A DNA stretch of 64,000 nucleotides from Paraburkholderia adhaesiva. GTDB taxonomy: Bacteria > Pseudomonadota > Gammaproteobacteria > Burkholderiales > Burkholderiaceae. The stretch is from NCBI RefSeq assembly GCF_021390575.1, contig NZ_JAJEJQ010000002.1, positions 372,001-436,000 of the forward strand, read 5' to 3'. The number at the start of each line of letters is the position of its first letter. Positions within the stretch are counted from its first letter, which is position 1. The notes below the pieces were generated by a model, which worked only from the letters and a program-made list of their open reading frames with translations, made no database searches and was not told the origin of the DNA. Below, one piece after another: positions 1 through 8,433 of the stretch. Both the position numbers and the translations under genes were made by a program.

Positions 1-100
1 CGGTGCCCGGCAGCGCCATCACGCTCGGCCCCTGGGGGACGACGGCGCAGGCGCTGAGCAGACCCGCAGTGGCGAGTAGCGCGAGGTGAGTGGTTTTCAT
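1..100 (-). CDS. Lipoprotein, N-terminus only (cut by window edge)
   Basis: The first 33 codons of a minus-strand gene are visible, starting with ATG at 98-100 and running off the left edge. The peptide begins with a Lys, a hydrophobic core and the lipobox LLSAC, so it is a predicted lipoprotein cut before Cys18. The residues after the Cys (AVVPQGPSVMALPG) resemble the start of glycine-zipper envelope lipoproteins common in Burkholderiaceae, but the body of the protein is outside the window. It lies 25 bp downstream of the secreted-protein gene at 126-515 on the same strand, so the two probably form one transcript. Family assignment is tentative. Confidence 0.7.
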   Translation of the reverse strand, partial: MKTTHLALLATAGLLSACAVVPQGPSVMALPGT

Positions 101-125
101 TTGACGCTCGATCAGGTACGGAGGT

Positions 126-515
126 TTAGTTCTGAGGAGCCGGTTGGGCGGGTACCGCGCGCCAGCCCGACGCACACTCCTTCACATAAGGGTAGTAGGT
201 CTTCGACGCATCGCAGAAATACCACGTGCTGCCGGCGTCGCCCTGGTCGTCGGCGGCAGCGTATCCGGGGCCTTGCGCATATGACGGATCGTTCTGGCCG
301 GATTCCGGTTGTCCCTGCTCGATGTAGTCGGGCGGCTCGGGCGGGGGCGCGACGATCACGGGCCCCGGCGGCCCATAGTAGTAAGGCCCCGGAACGACCG
401 GGTAGTACCACGGCCCGCCGACGCCGACCACGACTCCAACATGCGCATGGGCCACGCCGCTCGCGCACGCGATTGCCGCCACGGCGACCCCGAGTAATAT
501 TTTTGACCTTCTCAC
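126..515 (-). CDS. Small secreted Pro/Tyr-rich protein
   Basis: A 129-residue exported protein of unknown function. I chose the GTG at 513-515 because GGAG sits 6-7 bases upstream and the protein then starts with a clean signal peptide (two Arg, Lys, a hydrophobic stretch, and an AHA-type cleavage site near residue 24). The mature part is rich in Pro, Tyr and Gly (WYYPVVPGPYYYGPP, then a run of PPP), and it ends with a conserved-looking motif, WYFCDASKTYYPYVKEC, containing two Cys that could form a disulphide in the periplasm. An upstream in-frame Met at 557 would add 14 residues ahead of the signal peptide and has no ribosome binding site. The architecture is common in Burkholderia envelope proteins, but no function is known to me. 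Confidence 0.8.
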   Translation of the reverse strand: MRRSKILLGVAVAAIACASGVAHAHVGVVVGVGGPWYYPVVPGPYYYGPPGPVIVAPPPEPPDYIEQGQPESGQNDPSYAQGPGYAAADDQGDAGSTWYFCDASKTYYPYVKECASGWRAVPAQPAPQN

Positions 516-1163
516 AGCAATCTCCAGAACTGATGGCCCGGGCGCGCGTGCGCCCACTTGTGGATTATCGAACGCTACGACATCGCCGGAGCCAATGCAA
601 TTACGTGAATTGCACTGTTCTTTCGAGTTGTTACAACATGCCCCATGTGCGTCTGAAATAGGGGGCGGATTAATGGCGAATCGGCATGGAACCTCGTGCT
701 ACACGCTTGCATTGGTCGCGGTTCGCGTTGCGTCGGATCATCGGCTGTCAGCTGTAAGCATACCTTCGGTAACAAATCAACGACGGTTGCGCGTCGATTT
801 CCGATGCTCACGGGCTCGCTCCGGAATTTGCGACGCACCAATCGACAATTTTTTCGCAGTCGTGCATCAATCAGAACGTTCCTAATATCCCGCGTATTCC
901 CGTCCACCAGATATTTCGGTCAAGGATGCGTCGTTGCGCTAGCCATTGCGGTCTTCGAGGCGCGACGCTTGTCGGTTCAACGCCCCTGGCGCCCTTGATA
1001 CAAGGCACCCCGGCTGTCTCCATATCGCAAAAAAAGCGCGAGAAAAAAGCGAATTGTCATTTCGACAGGATTCGCTAAAGAAGCGCGTGCCCCGCCAGTA
1101 GACTCACCGCGCGCTGCGCAATCGCCGCGGTGCGATTCCTCCGCAAACAATCAGGACTGCAAC
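516..1163. other. Intergenic region between divergent genes
   Basis: I see no convincing gene. Reading frames here have the composition of chance ORFs. The stretch 1021-1080 is A-rich and probably holds the promoter of the downstream DUF2844-DUF3443 operon. The part next to 516 should hold the promoter of the minus-strand secreted-protein gene. Confidence 0.5.
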
Positions 1164-1634
1164 GTGAAAGAGAGACTGATTTGCACCGGCGTCGCGGCAC
1201 TGCTCGCGTCTGTACCGGCGTGGGCCGCGCTCGGTGGTTCACCTTCGTTTCATGGCGTGCGCAGCACGCCGTCTTCTTCCGTTCGCGTCATGGCCGCCAG
1301 CGGTACAGCCGCCGCGCCGTGGACGGTTAACACGACCACCCAGGACGGCGGCGCGTTGATCCGCGAGTACCTCGACAGCAGCGGCACAGTGTTCGCGGTG
1401 TCGTGGAGCGGACCGCGGGTCGCGTCGCTCGACACGTTGCTGGGAAGCTATTTCCCTGCCTGGCAGAAAGGCCTCGCAGCAGCGCACGCCGCACGCGGTG
1501 GCGGACACGGACCCGTCACGCTTCGCGAGTCGGGGCTCGTAGTGGAGTCGGGTGGGCACATGGGTGCGCTCGTCGGCCGCGCGTGGCTGCCACAGGCGCT
1601 GCCGCAAGGCTTCACGACCGATCAGATCCAGTGA
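1164..1634 (+). CDS. DUF2844 family secreted protein
   Basis: A 156-residue exported protein matching the DUF2844 family, which is found mainly in Burkholderia and relatives. It has a signal peptide of about 21 residues ending in AWA, then the family pattern: a segment asking for an extracytoplasmic protein (TTTQDGGALIREYLDSSGTVFAVSWSG, split here as TTTQDGGALIREYL and SGTVFAVSWSG) followed by LLGSYFP. The stop codon is 14 bp before the start of the DUF3443 lipoprotein gene, so the two are very likely one operon. DUF2844 and DUF3443 genes are usually found next to each other, which suggests that they act together in the envelope. The biochemical role is unknown. Confidence 0.85.
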   Translation: MKERLICTGVAALLASVPAWAALGGSPSFHGVRSTPSSSVRVMAASGTAAAPWTVNTTTQDGGALIREYLDSSGTVFAVSWSGPRVASLDTLLGSYFPAWQKGLAAAHAARGGGHGPVTLRESGLVVESGGHMGALVGRAWLPQALPQGFTTDQIQ

Positions 1635-1648
1635 GCGGGGAACTCATC

Positions 1649-3292
1649 ATGCGCAAGATCACCTTGGCCTCAGCATTGTGCCTGGGCCTGATTCTCTCGG
1701 CTTGCGGCGGGGGCGGCAGTGACGGCGATTCCGCCGACAGCGGCACGTCCGCAACCGTGTCGAACACTGGATCGAGTTCAGGCGGCAGTGGGACAGGCAG
1801 CTCAAATGCGTCGGGGTCGTCTTCGAACGGCAATGCGTCCGGGGGGACTGGCGCAGGTACGTCAGGTTCCGGCAGCTCCGGTTCCGGTAGTACCGGCACT
1901 GGCAGTTCAAGTTCTTCGGGTACCGGCAGTACCGGCACCGGCAGTTCGGGTTCTTCCGGGACCGGCAGTACCGGTACCGGCAGCTCCAGCTCGTCCGGTT
2001 CCGGGAATTCCGGCTCGGGTAGCTCAAATTCGTCAGGGTCCGGTACGTCTGGTTCTAGCGGGTCTGGTTCCTCGGGTGCTTCGGATTCTTCGGCATCCTC
2101 AGGTTCGTCCGGATCCTCGGGTGCTTCAAATTCCTCGGGCTCCGGCAGCTCCGGATCGGACACGTCCTCGGGCGGCGCCAGCGCGGACACCGGCAACACG
2201 ATTCCCGTTGTCGTGTCGTCGGCGAGTTCTGTGCGCAATTTCCCGCTCGTGAGCGTGACGATTTGCAAGCCTGGCAGCAGCGCGCAAACCAGTTGCTCGA
2301 CGATAGACAAAGTGCTGCTCGACACGGGTTCCTTCGGGTTGCGTCTTTACGCATCCGTGATTCCGTCCGCGACGCTGGCAGCGCTGCCCATCCGGACCGA
2401 CGCCACCAGCGGCAACAACGTAGGGGAGTGTGCCGCGTTCGGCTCCGGTTACACATGGGGCAGCCTGCGTAGCGCCGACGTCAAGCTCGGCGGCGAGATG
2501 GCGGCGTCCGTACCGATCCAGGTCATGTCGGATCCAGCGATCGTGTCGAGAGTTCCGACCGCCTGCGTGTGGAATACGCCACTGAACAGTCCGGCCGCGC
2601 TGGGCGCCAACGGCGTACTCGGCGTGGGCGTGTCGCGCTACGACTGCGGTACTGCTTGCGCGGGCACCACGGCGCGATGGGGCTACTACTACGCGGACAA
2701 TAATCCGGCGACCGCGGTCGTGATGCCGCTAGTCAATCAGGTGACCAATCCCGTTTCGCTGTTCACGGTGAACAACAACGGCTTGATCGTGGATATGCCA
2801 ACGATTCCCGGTGAGGGGGCGGCTACGGCCACTGGCACCGTCACCTTTGGTATCGATACGCAGGCGAACAACATGCTCGCGGGTGCCGGTGCGACCGTGT
2901 TCAATACGGATTTGCACGGCGATTTCACCGGTAGCTACAACGGCGCGAGCACGGTGTCCGCGTACCTGGATTCGGGTTCGAATGCCCTGATCTTCGACGA
3001 CTCAACGATTCCGCAAGCAGGTGGGTTTTTCGCGCCAGCCAGCACGCTGACGCGTTCGATTGCGTTGAGCAGCACCAACGGCTCGGCTGCAACCGCCAGC
3101 TTCAACATTGCCAATGGATCGTCGTTGTTTGCGTCGATCAACTATGCGTTCAACAACCTTGGCGCATATCTGGCGCAGACCATTGATCTCGGTCTTCCGT
3201 TCTTTTACGGCCGACGTGTCTATTACGGCATTGCCGACAAGACGTCGGCTGGCGGCGGAACAGGTCCGTACGTTGCGTTCGTTTCCAAATGA
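1649..3292 (+). CDS. DUF3443 lipoprotein, pepsin-like Asp motifs
   Basis: A 547-residue lipoprotein. The start is the ATG at 1649. A longer in-frame reading exists upstream but would run through the preceding gene. Residues 1-19 are a lipoprotein signal with lipobox LSAC (Cys19). Residues 20-180 are almost purely Ser, Gly and Thr, a flexible tether. The rest matches DUF3443. Two motifs stand out: LLDTGSFGLRL (Asp225) and YLDSGSNALIF (Asp441), spaced like the two catalytic Asp of bilobal aspartic proteases. A C-terminal GLPFFYGRRVYYGI recalls the conserved strand near the end of pepsins. Protease activity is my inference. The gene is translated from the same message as DUF2844 and ends at a strong terminator. 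Confidence 0.9.
   Translation: MRKITLASALCLGLILSACGGGGSDGDSADSGTSATVSNTGSSSGGSGTGSSNASGSSSNGNASGGTGAGTSGSGSSGSGSTGTGSSSSSGTGSTGTGSSGSSGTGSTGTGSSSSSGSGNSGSGSSNSSGSGTSGSSGSGSSGASDSSASSGSSGSSGASNSSGSGSSGSDTSSGGASADTGNTIPVVVSSASSVRNFPLVSVTICKPGSSAQTSCSTIDKVLLDTGSFGLRLYASVIPSATLAALPIRTDATSGNNVGECAAFGSGYTWGSLRSADVKLGGEMAASVPIQVMSDPAIVSRVPTACVWNTPLNSPAALGANGVLGVGVSRYDCGTACAGTTARWGYYYADNNPATAVVMPLVNQVTNPVSLFTVNNNGLIVDMPTIPGEGAATATGTVTFGIDTQANNMLAGAGATVFNTDLHGDFTGSYNGASTVSAYLDSGSNALIFDDSTIPQAGGFFAPASTLTRSIALSSTNGSAATASFNIANGSSLFASINYAFNNLGAYLAQTIDLGLPFFYGRRVYYGIADKTSAGGGTGPYVAFVSK
1740..2165 (+). repeat. Imperfect Ser/Gly-coding repeats inside the DUF3443 gene
   Basis: This internal stretch is built from degenerate copies of short blocks such as GGCAGTACCGGCACC and TCCGGTTCCGG, encoding strings of GSTGTGSS and SSGSG. 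Such repeats can vary in copy number by slippage. The linker length is therefore likely to differ between strains. Confidence 0.75.
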
Positions 3293-3323
3293 AGATTTAG
3301 TCAACTGACGGCTGGACCTACGG

Positions 3324-3352
3324 AAAGCGCACCTCGCGGTGCGCTTTTTTTT
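3324..3352 (+). terminator. Rho-independent terminator after DUF3443
   Basis: Perfect 10-bp stem AAAGCGCACC / GGTGCGCTTT with a TCGC loop, followed by a run of eight T. It sits 31 bp after the DUF3443 stop, between convergent genes. It may also slow transcripts coming from the minus-strand DUF2891 gene. Confidence 0.9.
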
Positions 3353-3362
3353 ATCAAGGCGC

Positions 3363-4373
3363 TCACGCCTCGAGCGCGAGCGTCGCGAACGAAGCGAGCC
3401 AGTGTTCGCCCATGTAGTCCCCCGCGACGTGGTTCAGCGCGCTGTGCAAATGCTTCTGCGCTGCTTCGCGCAAAACGTCTGCGCGCACGTCGCCCACTGG
3501 CAACGCGCGCGCCAGGGTGCGCTGGCACCACGCGCGGCTCAGGTTGAGTCCGTCGAGGTGCGCGATTTTGCCATCGGTGCGGTCTGTAACCGTCGCGGGG
3601 GTGAAGAGGGTCGCGGGCATGCGCGCGGCGACGTCCGGCAGAAAACGTCCGAACCACGCGTCGAATTCGTCCGCAGGCAGCACACGACTCATCAACACGG
3701 CTTCCATCAAGGATGGCGAAAGAAAGTCGTCGCCCGATGGCTCCCACGCCTGGCATGCCGCGTCGCTCTGATACCAGCGTCGCGCGGTTTCCTCGATCTG
3801 CATCGCCAGCGCGCCATGCGCGGTCTGGCGCGCGAAATCCAGTGCGAGCGTCAACGCAAACGCGGTGTTGAAGTGCGTGCCGACACGCACCGGGTACGTG
3901 GCCTTCGGCAGAAATTCCGCGAAACGTTCGACAAAAATCTCCGTGAGCGAGGCAAGCGCGCGTGACCAGCGCGCAGCCTCGGGCGTCTTCATCGTGTCGA
4001 GTTGCGCGGCGAGTGCGAGAAGCCAGGCCCAGCCATATGGCCGCTCGAAGCCGCGGTTCTGGGGCAGGTCGAGATAGGCGCGCTCGCCGGCCATCTTCTC
4101 GTCGGTGAAGTGTTCGTCGACTACGGCGATGATGCGCGGTGCTTCGGGCAAATCCGGAAAGCGCGATAGCAGACGTGAAATCAGCCAGTAGCCATGGACA
4201 CACGAGTGCCAGTCGTAGCTGCCGTAAAACACCGGGTGCAGTGCGCGCGGCGCCTGCACGTCCTGCGGACCGGCCAGCGAATGCGTGAGTTTGTTCGGAT
4301 ACTCGCGCGTGAGATGCGCGAGCGCGAGTGAGGCGAAACGGGAAGCGATCGGGGCGGTGAGCGTATCGGTCAT
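3363..4373 (-). CDS. DUF2891 family protein
   Basis: A 336-residue cytoplasmic protein matching DUF2891 over its full length. There is no signal peptide or membrane segment. Family-type motifs include HPVFYGSYDWHSCVHGYW near residue 50 and a second aromatic, His-containing segment around residue 170 (VGTHFNTAFAL). The alternating helices suggest an alpha/alpha barrel like that of glycoside-processing proteins, but that fold is an inference. It begins 48 bp after the TetR regulator gene on the same strand and is probably co-transcribed with it. Function is unknown. No clear Shine-Dalgarno precedes the ATG. Confidence 0.85.
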   Translation of the reverse strand: MTDTLTAPIASRFASLALAHLTREYPNKLTHSLAGPQDVQAPRALHPVFYGSYDWHSCVHGYWLISRLLSRFPDLPEAPRIIAVVDEHFTDEKMAGERAYLDLPQNRGFERPYGWAWLLALAAQLDTMKTPEAARWSRALASLTEIFVERFAEFLPKATYPVRVGTHFNTAFALTLALDFARQTAHGALAMQIEETARRWYQSDAACQAWEPSGDDFLSPSLMEAVLMSRVLPADEFDAWFGRFLPDVAARMPATLFTPATVTDRTDGKIAHLDGLNLSRAWCQRTLARALPVGDVRADVLREAAQKHLHSALNHVAGDYMGEHWLASFATLALEA

Positions 4374-4421
4374 GGCGACGGTGCGCGGCGGCGAAAGCGA
4401 AGCCGTCAGCGTATCGCGGAA

Positions 4422-5171
4422 TCAGTCGGGTGTGGCCGCTGCACCCGGCTTGCCCGTGGCGCGCTCCCGTTCGAGGCGGCGTACCGCATCGCTCACATCC
4501 TGGCTGAATTGCGCGAGCGCTGCCAGTTCGATATTGGGCGGTTGCAGCGCGGTCCACAGCACGTCGACGAGTCGCTTCGCCGTGGCGTCGATATCGGTTC
4601 GCCGGTTGCCGAGCGTTGCGTCCCAGAGAACATGCTCCATCGGCCCGAAGACCAGCGAGCGCAAAAGGCGCAGCGGCATGTCGTTGCGGATCTGGCCGCT
4701 CTCCTGTCCGCGAGCGAGCACGCGCATGAGCGGCGCCGTGTAGCGGCGCTGCATTTCGGTGAGCGCTTCGCTCAGGTCGTGATGACGCGTGCGGCCCTCG
4801 GACAGCACCAGCTCGCAGATGCCCGTTCCGCTTTCGAGCATCAGCCGCAGATGCATACGGACGATGAATGCAAACTGCTGTCGCACGGTGCCGTCACGCG
4901 GCAGGCCGGCCTCGATCGCCCCGATCGATTCGTCATACCAGTCGCCGATCACGCGCGCGCAGAGTTCACGCTTGCCGCGAAAGTAGCTGAACACGGTGGC
5001 CTCGGATACGCCGAGCCGCTGTGCGATCTCAGCGGTGGTCGCGCGCGCGTAGCCCTTTTCGGAGAACACGTCGCGGCCAGCCTGAAGGATCTCCTTCACG
5101 CGCTGCTGCGATTTGCGCCCCGCGGGCTGCCGGCGGGAGGCGGGCAGGGCGGTACTGGTAGCGGCTGGCAT
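4422..5171 (-). CDS. TetR/AcrR family regulator, candidate liu operon regulator
   Basis: A 249-residue repressor-type protein. The N-terminal helix-turn-helix is clear at about residues 25-70: ILQAGRDVFSEKGYARATT, then EIAQRLGVSEATVFSYFRGK. The C-terminal part is a helical ligand pocket with no recognised sequence. It is transcribed away from liuABCD across a 415-bp gap containing a palindrome and a repeat array. TetR-type regulators (LiuQ type) are known to control branched-chain amino acid catabolism in some betaproteobacteria. Assigning this protein to that role rests on position alone. The likely ligand would be an acyl-CoA from leucine breakdown. It shares its strand with DUF2891, 48 bp downstream. 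Confidence 0.85.
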   Translation of the reverse strand: MPAATSTALPASRRQPAGRKSQQRVKEILQAGRDVFSEKGYARATTAEIAQRLGVSEATVFSYFRGKRELCARVIGDWYDESIGAIEAGLPRDGTVRQQFAFIVRMHLRLMLESGTGICELVLSEGRTRHHDLSEALTEMQRRYTAPLMRVLARGQESGQIRNDMPLRLLRSLVFGPMEHVLWDATLGNRRTDIDATAKRLVDVLWTALQPPNIELAALAQFSQDVSDAVRRLERERATGKPGAAATPD

Positions 5172-5285
5172 TTTGAGTAAGGGTCAGTTAGTGGTGGGGC
5201 GTCGTTTCATTATCGGTGAGTTAAGGCCGTGGAGACAAGGAATTTGCTCAACCATGGGAATCTGAGCGTTACTCAATAAAACCTA

Positions 5286-5301
5286 TTGACGTATACGTAA
5301 A
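5286..5301. promoter_or_regulatory. Candidate operator palindrome upstream of liuA
   Basis: The sequence TTGACGTATACGTAAA is a 16-bp palindrome with seven of eight paired positions matching. It lies between the divergent TetR gene and liuABCD and could be an operator for a regulator of either. It also contains a -35-like TTGAC. Confidence 0.45.
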
Positions 5302-5365
5302 TGTGGCGTGAAATGGGCGTCCATAGGGCGAACGACGTGGACGTGCCCGTATCGAACTTTGCATA

Positions 5366-5570
5366 GGACCGGAGTAAGCGTTAAAGCGCCAAGGCTGGCC
5401 GACCGCCCTGACGGGCATGGGGCCGGAGTAAGCGCTAAAGCGATAAAGCGACAACGCCGGCCGACCGCCCTATCGGGCATGGGACCGGAGTAAGCGCTAA
5501 AGCGACAACACCGGCCGACCGCCCTCACGGGCATGGGGCGGGAGTAAGCGCTAAAGCGCTAACTCCCGCC
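5366..5570. repeat. Tandem array of about 3.5 units of 55-62 bp upstream of liuA
   Basis: Three units (about 5366-5420, 5421-5481, 5482-5536) and a partial fourth (5537-5570) share GGAGTAAGCGCTAAAGCG followed by GGCCGACCGCCC and GGGCATGG. Each full unit carries a hairpin GCCC-4-GGGC whose four-base loop differs (TGAC, TATC, TCAC) while the stem is kept. Unit 2 has an 8-bp insertion (ATAAAGCG). The last, partial unit forms its own larger dyad: arms GGCGGGAGT and ACTCCCGCC flank two AGCGCT blocks, ending 16 bp before the liuA start codon. Confidence 0.85.
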
Positions 5571-5586
5571 GACACAGGAGACACTC

Positions 5587-6768
5587 ATGAGCAATGTACC
5601 CGGACTGCAGTTCCCGCTTGGCGAAGAAGTCGAAATGCTGCGCGACAGCCTCGCCGCCTTCGCGGCAAAGGAAATCGCGCCGCGCGCGGCCGAAATCGAC
5701 CGCACCGACCAGTTCCCCATGGACCTGTGGCGCAAGTTCGGCGATCTGGGCGTGCTCGGCATGACGGTTTCCGAGGAGTACGGCGGCGCGAACATGGGCT
5801 ACACGGCGCATATGGTCGCGATGGAGGAGATTTCGCGCGCGTCGGCGTCGGTTGGACTTTCCTATGGTGCGCACTCGAACCTGTGCGTGAATCAGATCCA
5901 CCGCAACGGCACCGAAGCGCAAAAACGCAAGTACCTGCCGAAGCTCGTGTCCGGCGAGCACGTCGGCGCGCTCGCGATGAGCGAGCCGAATGCAGGTTCG
6001 GACGTCGTCAGCATGAAGCTGCGCGCCGAAAAGAAGGGCGACCGCTATGTGCTCAACGGCACGAAGATGTGGATCACGAACGGCCCGGATTGCGACACGC
6101 TCGTCGTCTATGCAAAGACCGATCCGGAAGCGGCGTCGCGCGGTATCACGGCGTTCATCGTCGAGAAGGGCATGAAGGGCTTCTCCGTGGCGCAGAAGCT
6201 CGACAAGCTCGGCATGCGCGGTTCGCATACGGGCGAGCTCGTATTCCAGGACGTCGAAGTGCCCGAAGAGAACATCCTCGGTCAGCTCAACGGCGGCGTG
6301 AAGGTGCTGATGAGCGGCCTCGACTACGAGCGCGCCGTGCTCGCGGGCGGTCCCACCGGCATCATGGCCGCCGTGATGGACGCCGTCGTGCCGTACATTC
6401 ACGACCGCAAGCAGTTCGGTCAGGCGATCGGCGAATTCCAGCTCATCCAGGGCAAGGTCGCCGATCTCTACACGACCTTCCAGGCGTGCCGCGCGTATCT
6501 CTATGCCGTGGGCCGCCAGCTCGACACGATCGGCACTGACCACGTGCGTCAGGTGCGCAAGGATTGCGCGGGCGTGATTCTCTACACCGCGGAAAAGGCG
6601 ACGTGGATGGCCGGGGAGGCGATCCAGATTCTCGGCGGCAACGGTTATATCAACGAGTATCCGGTCGGGCGTCTCTGGCGCGATGCCAAGCTCTATGAAA
6701 TCGGTGCGGGCACAAGCGAGATCCGCCGCATGCTGATCGGCCGCGAGCTGTTCGCGGAAACGATGTAA
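5587..6768 (+). CDS. liuA: Isovaleryl-CoA dehydrogenase
   Basis: Oxidises isovaleryl-CoA to 3-methylcrotonyl-CoA in leucine catabolism, passing electrons to electron-transfer flavoprotein. The 393-residue length is usual for the family. Visible are the N-terminal helical domain, the FAD-contacting [13 protein letters not shown] (131-143) and WITNG (162-166), and the catalytic Glu248 in [12 protein letters not shown], the position that distinguishes isovaleryl-CoA dehydrogenase from short-chain enzymes. The C-terminal [18 protein letters not shown] closes the FAD site. CAGGAG precedes the ATG by six bases. It is the first gene of a four-gene operon, 31 bp before liuB. The repeat array and its terminal hairpin lie directly in the leader and may affect expression. 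Confidence 0.96.
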   Translation: MSNVPGLQFPLGEEVEMLRDSLAAFAAKEIAPRAAEIDRTDQFPMDLWRKFGDLGVLGMTVSEEYGGANMGYTAHMVAMEEISRASASVGLSYGAHSNLCVNQIHRNGTEAQKRKYLPKLVSGEHVGALAMSEPNAGSDVVSMKLRAEKKGDRYVLNGTKMWITNGPDCDTLVVYAKTDPEAASRGITAFIVEKGMKGFSVAQKLDKLGMRGSHTGELVFQDVEVPEENILGQLNGGVKVLMSGLDYERAVLAGGPTGIMAAVMDAVVPYIHDRKQFGQAIGEFQLIQGKVADLYTTFQACRAYLYAVGRQLDTIGTDHVRQVRKDCAGVILYTAEKATWMAGEAIQILGGNGYINEYPVGRLWRDAKLYEIGAGTSEIRRMLIGRELFAETM

Positions 6769-6799
6769 CGCCGACGACCGTCACGAAAGGAAGCACGCG

Positions 6800-8407
6800 A
6801 TGCCGATCATCGAATCGAAGCTCAACCCGCGCTCGGACGATTTCAGGGCGAACGCCGCCGCGCTCGAGGCGGTCGTTGCGGACCTGCGCGAGAAGATCCA
6901 GAAACTGTCGCTTGGCGGCGGCGAGGCGGCGCGCGACAAGCATCTCTCGCGCGGCAAGCTGCTGCCGCGCGATCGCGTCGCGCAGCTGCTCGATCCGGGC
7001 ACGCCGTTCCTCGAGTTTTCGCAACTCGCCGCTTACGGCATGTACAACGACGATGCGCCCGGCGCGGGCATCATCACCGGCATTGGCCGCATTGCGGGCC
7101 AGGAGTGCGTGATCGTCTGCAACGACGCGACCGTGAAGGGCGGCACGTACTATCCCGTGACGGTGAAGAAGCACATCCGCGCGCAGGAGATCGCGCAGGA
7201 GAACCGCTTGCCGTGCGTGTATCTCGTCGATTCAGGTGGCGCGAACCTGCCGAACCAGGACGAGGTCTTTCCCGATCGCGACCACTTCGGCCGCATCTTC
7301 TACAACCAGGCGAATCTCTCGTCGCAGGACATTCCGCAGATCGCGGTCGTGATGGGCTCGTGCACGGCGGGCGGCGCATACGTGCCCGCCATGAGCGACG
7401 AGTCGATCATCGTGAAGAACCAGGGGACGATTTTCCTCGGCGGCCCGCCGCTCGTGAAAGCCGCGACTGGCGAAGAAGTCAGCGCCGAAGATCTCGGCGG
7501 CGGCGATGTGCACACGCGCCTTTCGGGCGTAGCCGACCATCTCGCGCAGAACGATGCCCACGCGCTCGCGATTGCGCGCAGCATCGTCGGCAATCTGAAT
7601 CGCGCGAAGACGCCGCCTGTCGTGTTGCGTGATCCGCTGCCGCCGCGTTATGACGCGAAGAGCCTGTATGGCGTGATTCCCGTCGATACGCGGAAGCCCT
7701 TCGACGTGCGCGAAGTGATCGCACGCATCGTGGACGACTCCGCCTTCGACGAGTTCAAGGCCCGGTATGGCACGACGCTCGTGACCGGATTCGCGCACAT
7801 ATGGGGCCACCCGGTCGGCATCGTCGCGAACAACGGCATCCTGTTTTCGGAATCGGCGCTCAAGGGCACGCACTTCATCGAACTGTGCTGCCAGCGCAAG
7901 ATCCCGCTCGTGTTCCTGCAGAACATCACGGGCTTCATGGTCGGCCGCAAGTACGAGAACGAAGGCATCGCGCGCAATGGCGCGAAGATGGTGACCGCAG
8001 TCGCAACAGCGAAGGTGCCGAAGTTTACGGTGATCATCGGCGGGTCGTTCGGCGCGGGCAATTACGGCATGTGTGGTCGCGCGTATTCGCCGCGCTTCCT
8101 GTGGATGTGGCCGAACGCGCGTATTTCGGTGATGGGCGGCGAGCAGGCCGCGTCTGTGCTCGCGACGGTTCGCCGTGACGGTATCGAAGCGAGGGGTGGC
8201 GCCTGGAGCGCGGAAGAGGAGGACGCGTTCAAGCAGCCGATCCGCGAGCAGTACGAACGCCAGGGGCACCCGTATTACGCGAGCGCGCGGCTGTGGGACG
8301 ATGGTGTGATCGATCCGGCGCAAACGCGCGATGTCCTCGGGCTAGGTCTTTCCGCATCGATGAACGCGCCCATCGAGGACACGCGCTTTGGCGTGTTCCG
8401 CATGTAA
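6800..8407 (+). CDS. liuB: Methylcrotonyl-CoA carboxylase, carboxyltransferase subunit
   Basis: The beta subunit (535 residues) of biotin-dependent 3-methylcrotonyl-CoA carboxylase. It transfers the carboxyl group from biotin on LiuD to 3-methylcrotonyl-CoA, giving 3-methylglutaconyl-CoA. Two crotonase-type domains are present. The N half contains [16 protein letters not shown] and [15 protein letters not shown], and the C half contains [22 protein letters not shown] and [11 protein letters not shown], the usual landmarks for the CoA and biotin pockets. AAAGGAAG precedes the ATG. The gene sits 31 bp after liuA and 26 bp before liuC, so it is plainly part of the operon. Confidence 0.96.
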   Translation: MPIIESKLNPRSDDFRANAAALEAVVADLREKIQKLSLGGGEAARDKHLSRGKLLPRDRVAQLLDPGTPFLEFSQLAAYGMYNDDAPGAGIITGIGRIAGQECVIVCNDATVKGGTYYPVTVKKHIRAQEIAQENRLPCVYLVDSGGANLPNQDEVFPDRDHFGRIFYNQANLSSQDIPQIAVVMGSCTAGGAYVPAMSDESIIVKNQGTIFLGGPPLVKAATGEEVSAEDLGGGDVHTRLSGVADHLAQNDAHALAIARSIVGNLNRAKTPPVVLRDPLPPRYDAKSLYGVIPVDTRKPFDVREVIARIVDDSAFDEFKARYGTTLVTGFAHIWGHPVGIVANNGILFSESALKGTHFIELCCQRKIPLVFLQNITGFMVGRKYENEGIARNGAKMVTAVATAKVPKFTVIIGGSFGAGNYGMCGRAYSPRFLWMWPNARISVMGGEQAASVLATVRRDGIEARGGAWSAEEEDAFKQPIREQYERQGHPYYASARLWDDGVIDPAQTRDVLGLGLSASMNAPIEDTRFGVFRM

Positions 8408-8433
8408 GCGCCGGCAGCAAGGAGACCTTGACG

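Noticed and set aside
1612..2325. A 237-codon minus-strand frame rich in Pro-Glu-Leu repeats
   Set aside because: It is the antisense of the Ser/Gly repeat in the DUF3443 gene, and the peptide repeats simply mirror the DNA repeats.
5283..5534. A minus-strand frame with repeated RAVGR..RF..SGPMP peptides
   Set aside because: It is read through the tandem repeat array. There is no start with a ribosome site and no known protein.
5366..5570. CRISPR array
   Set aside because: The units are adjacent with no unique spacers and have partial degeneration, so they are tandem repeats.
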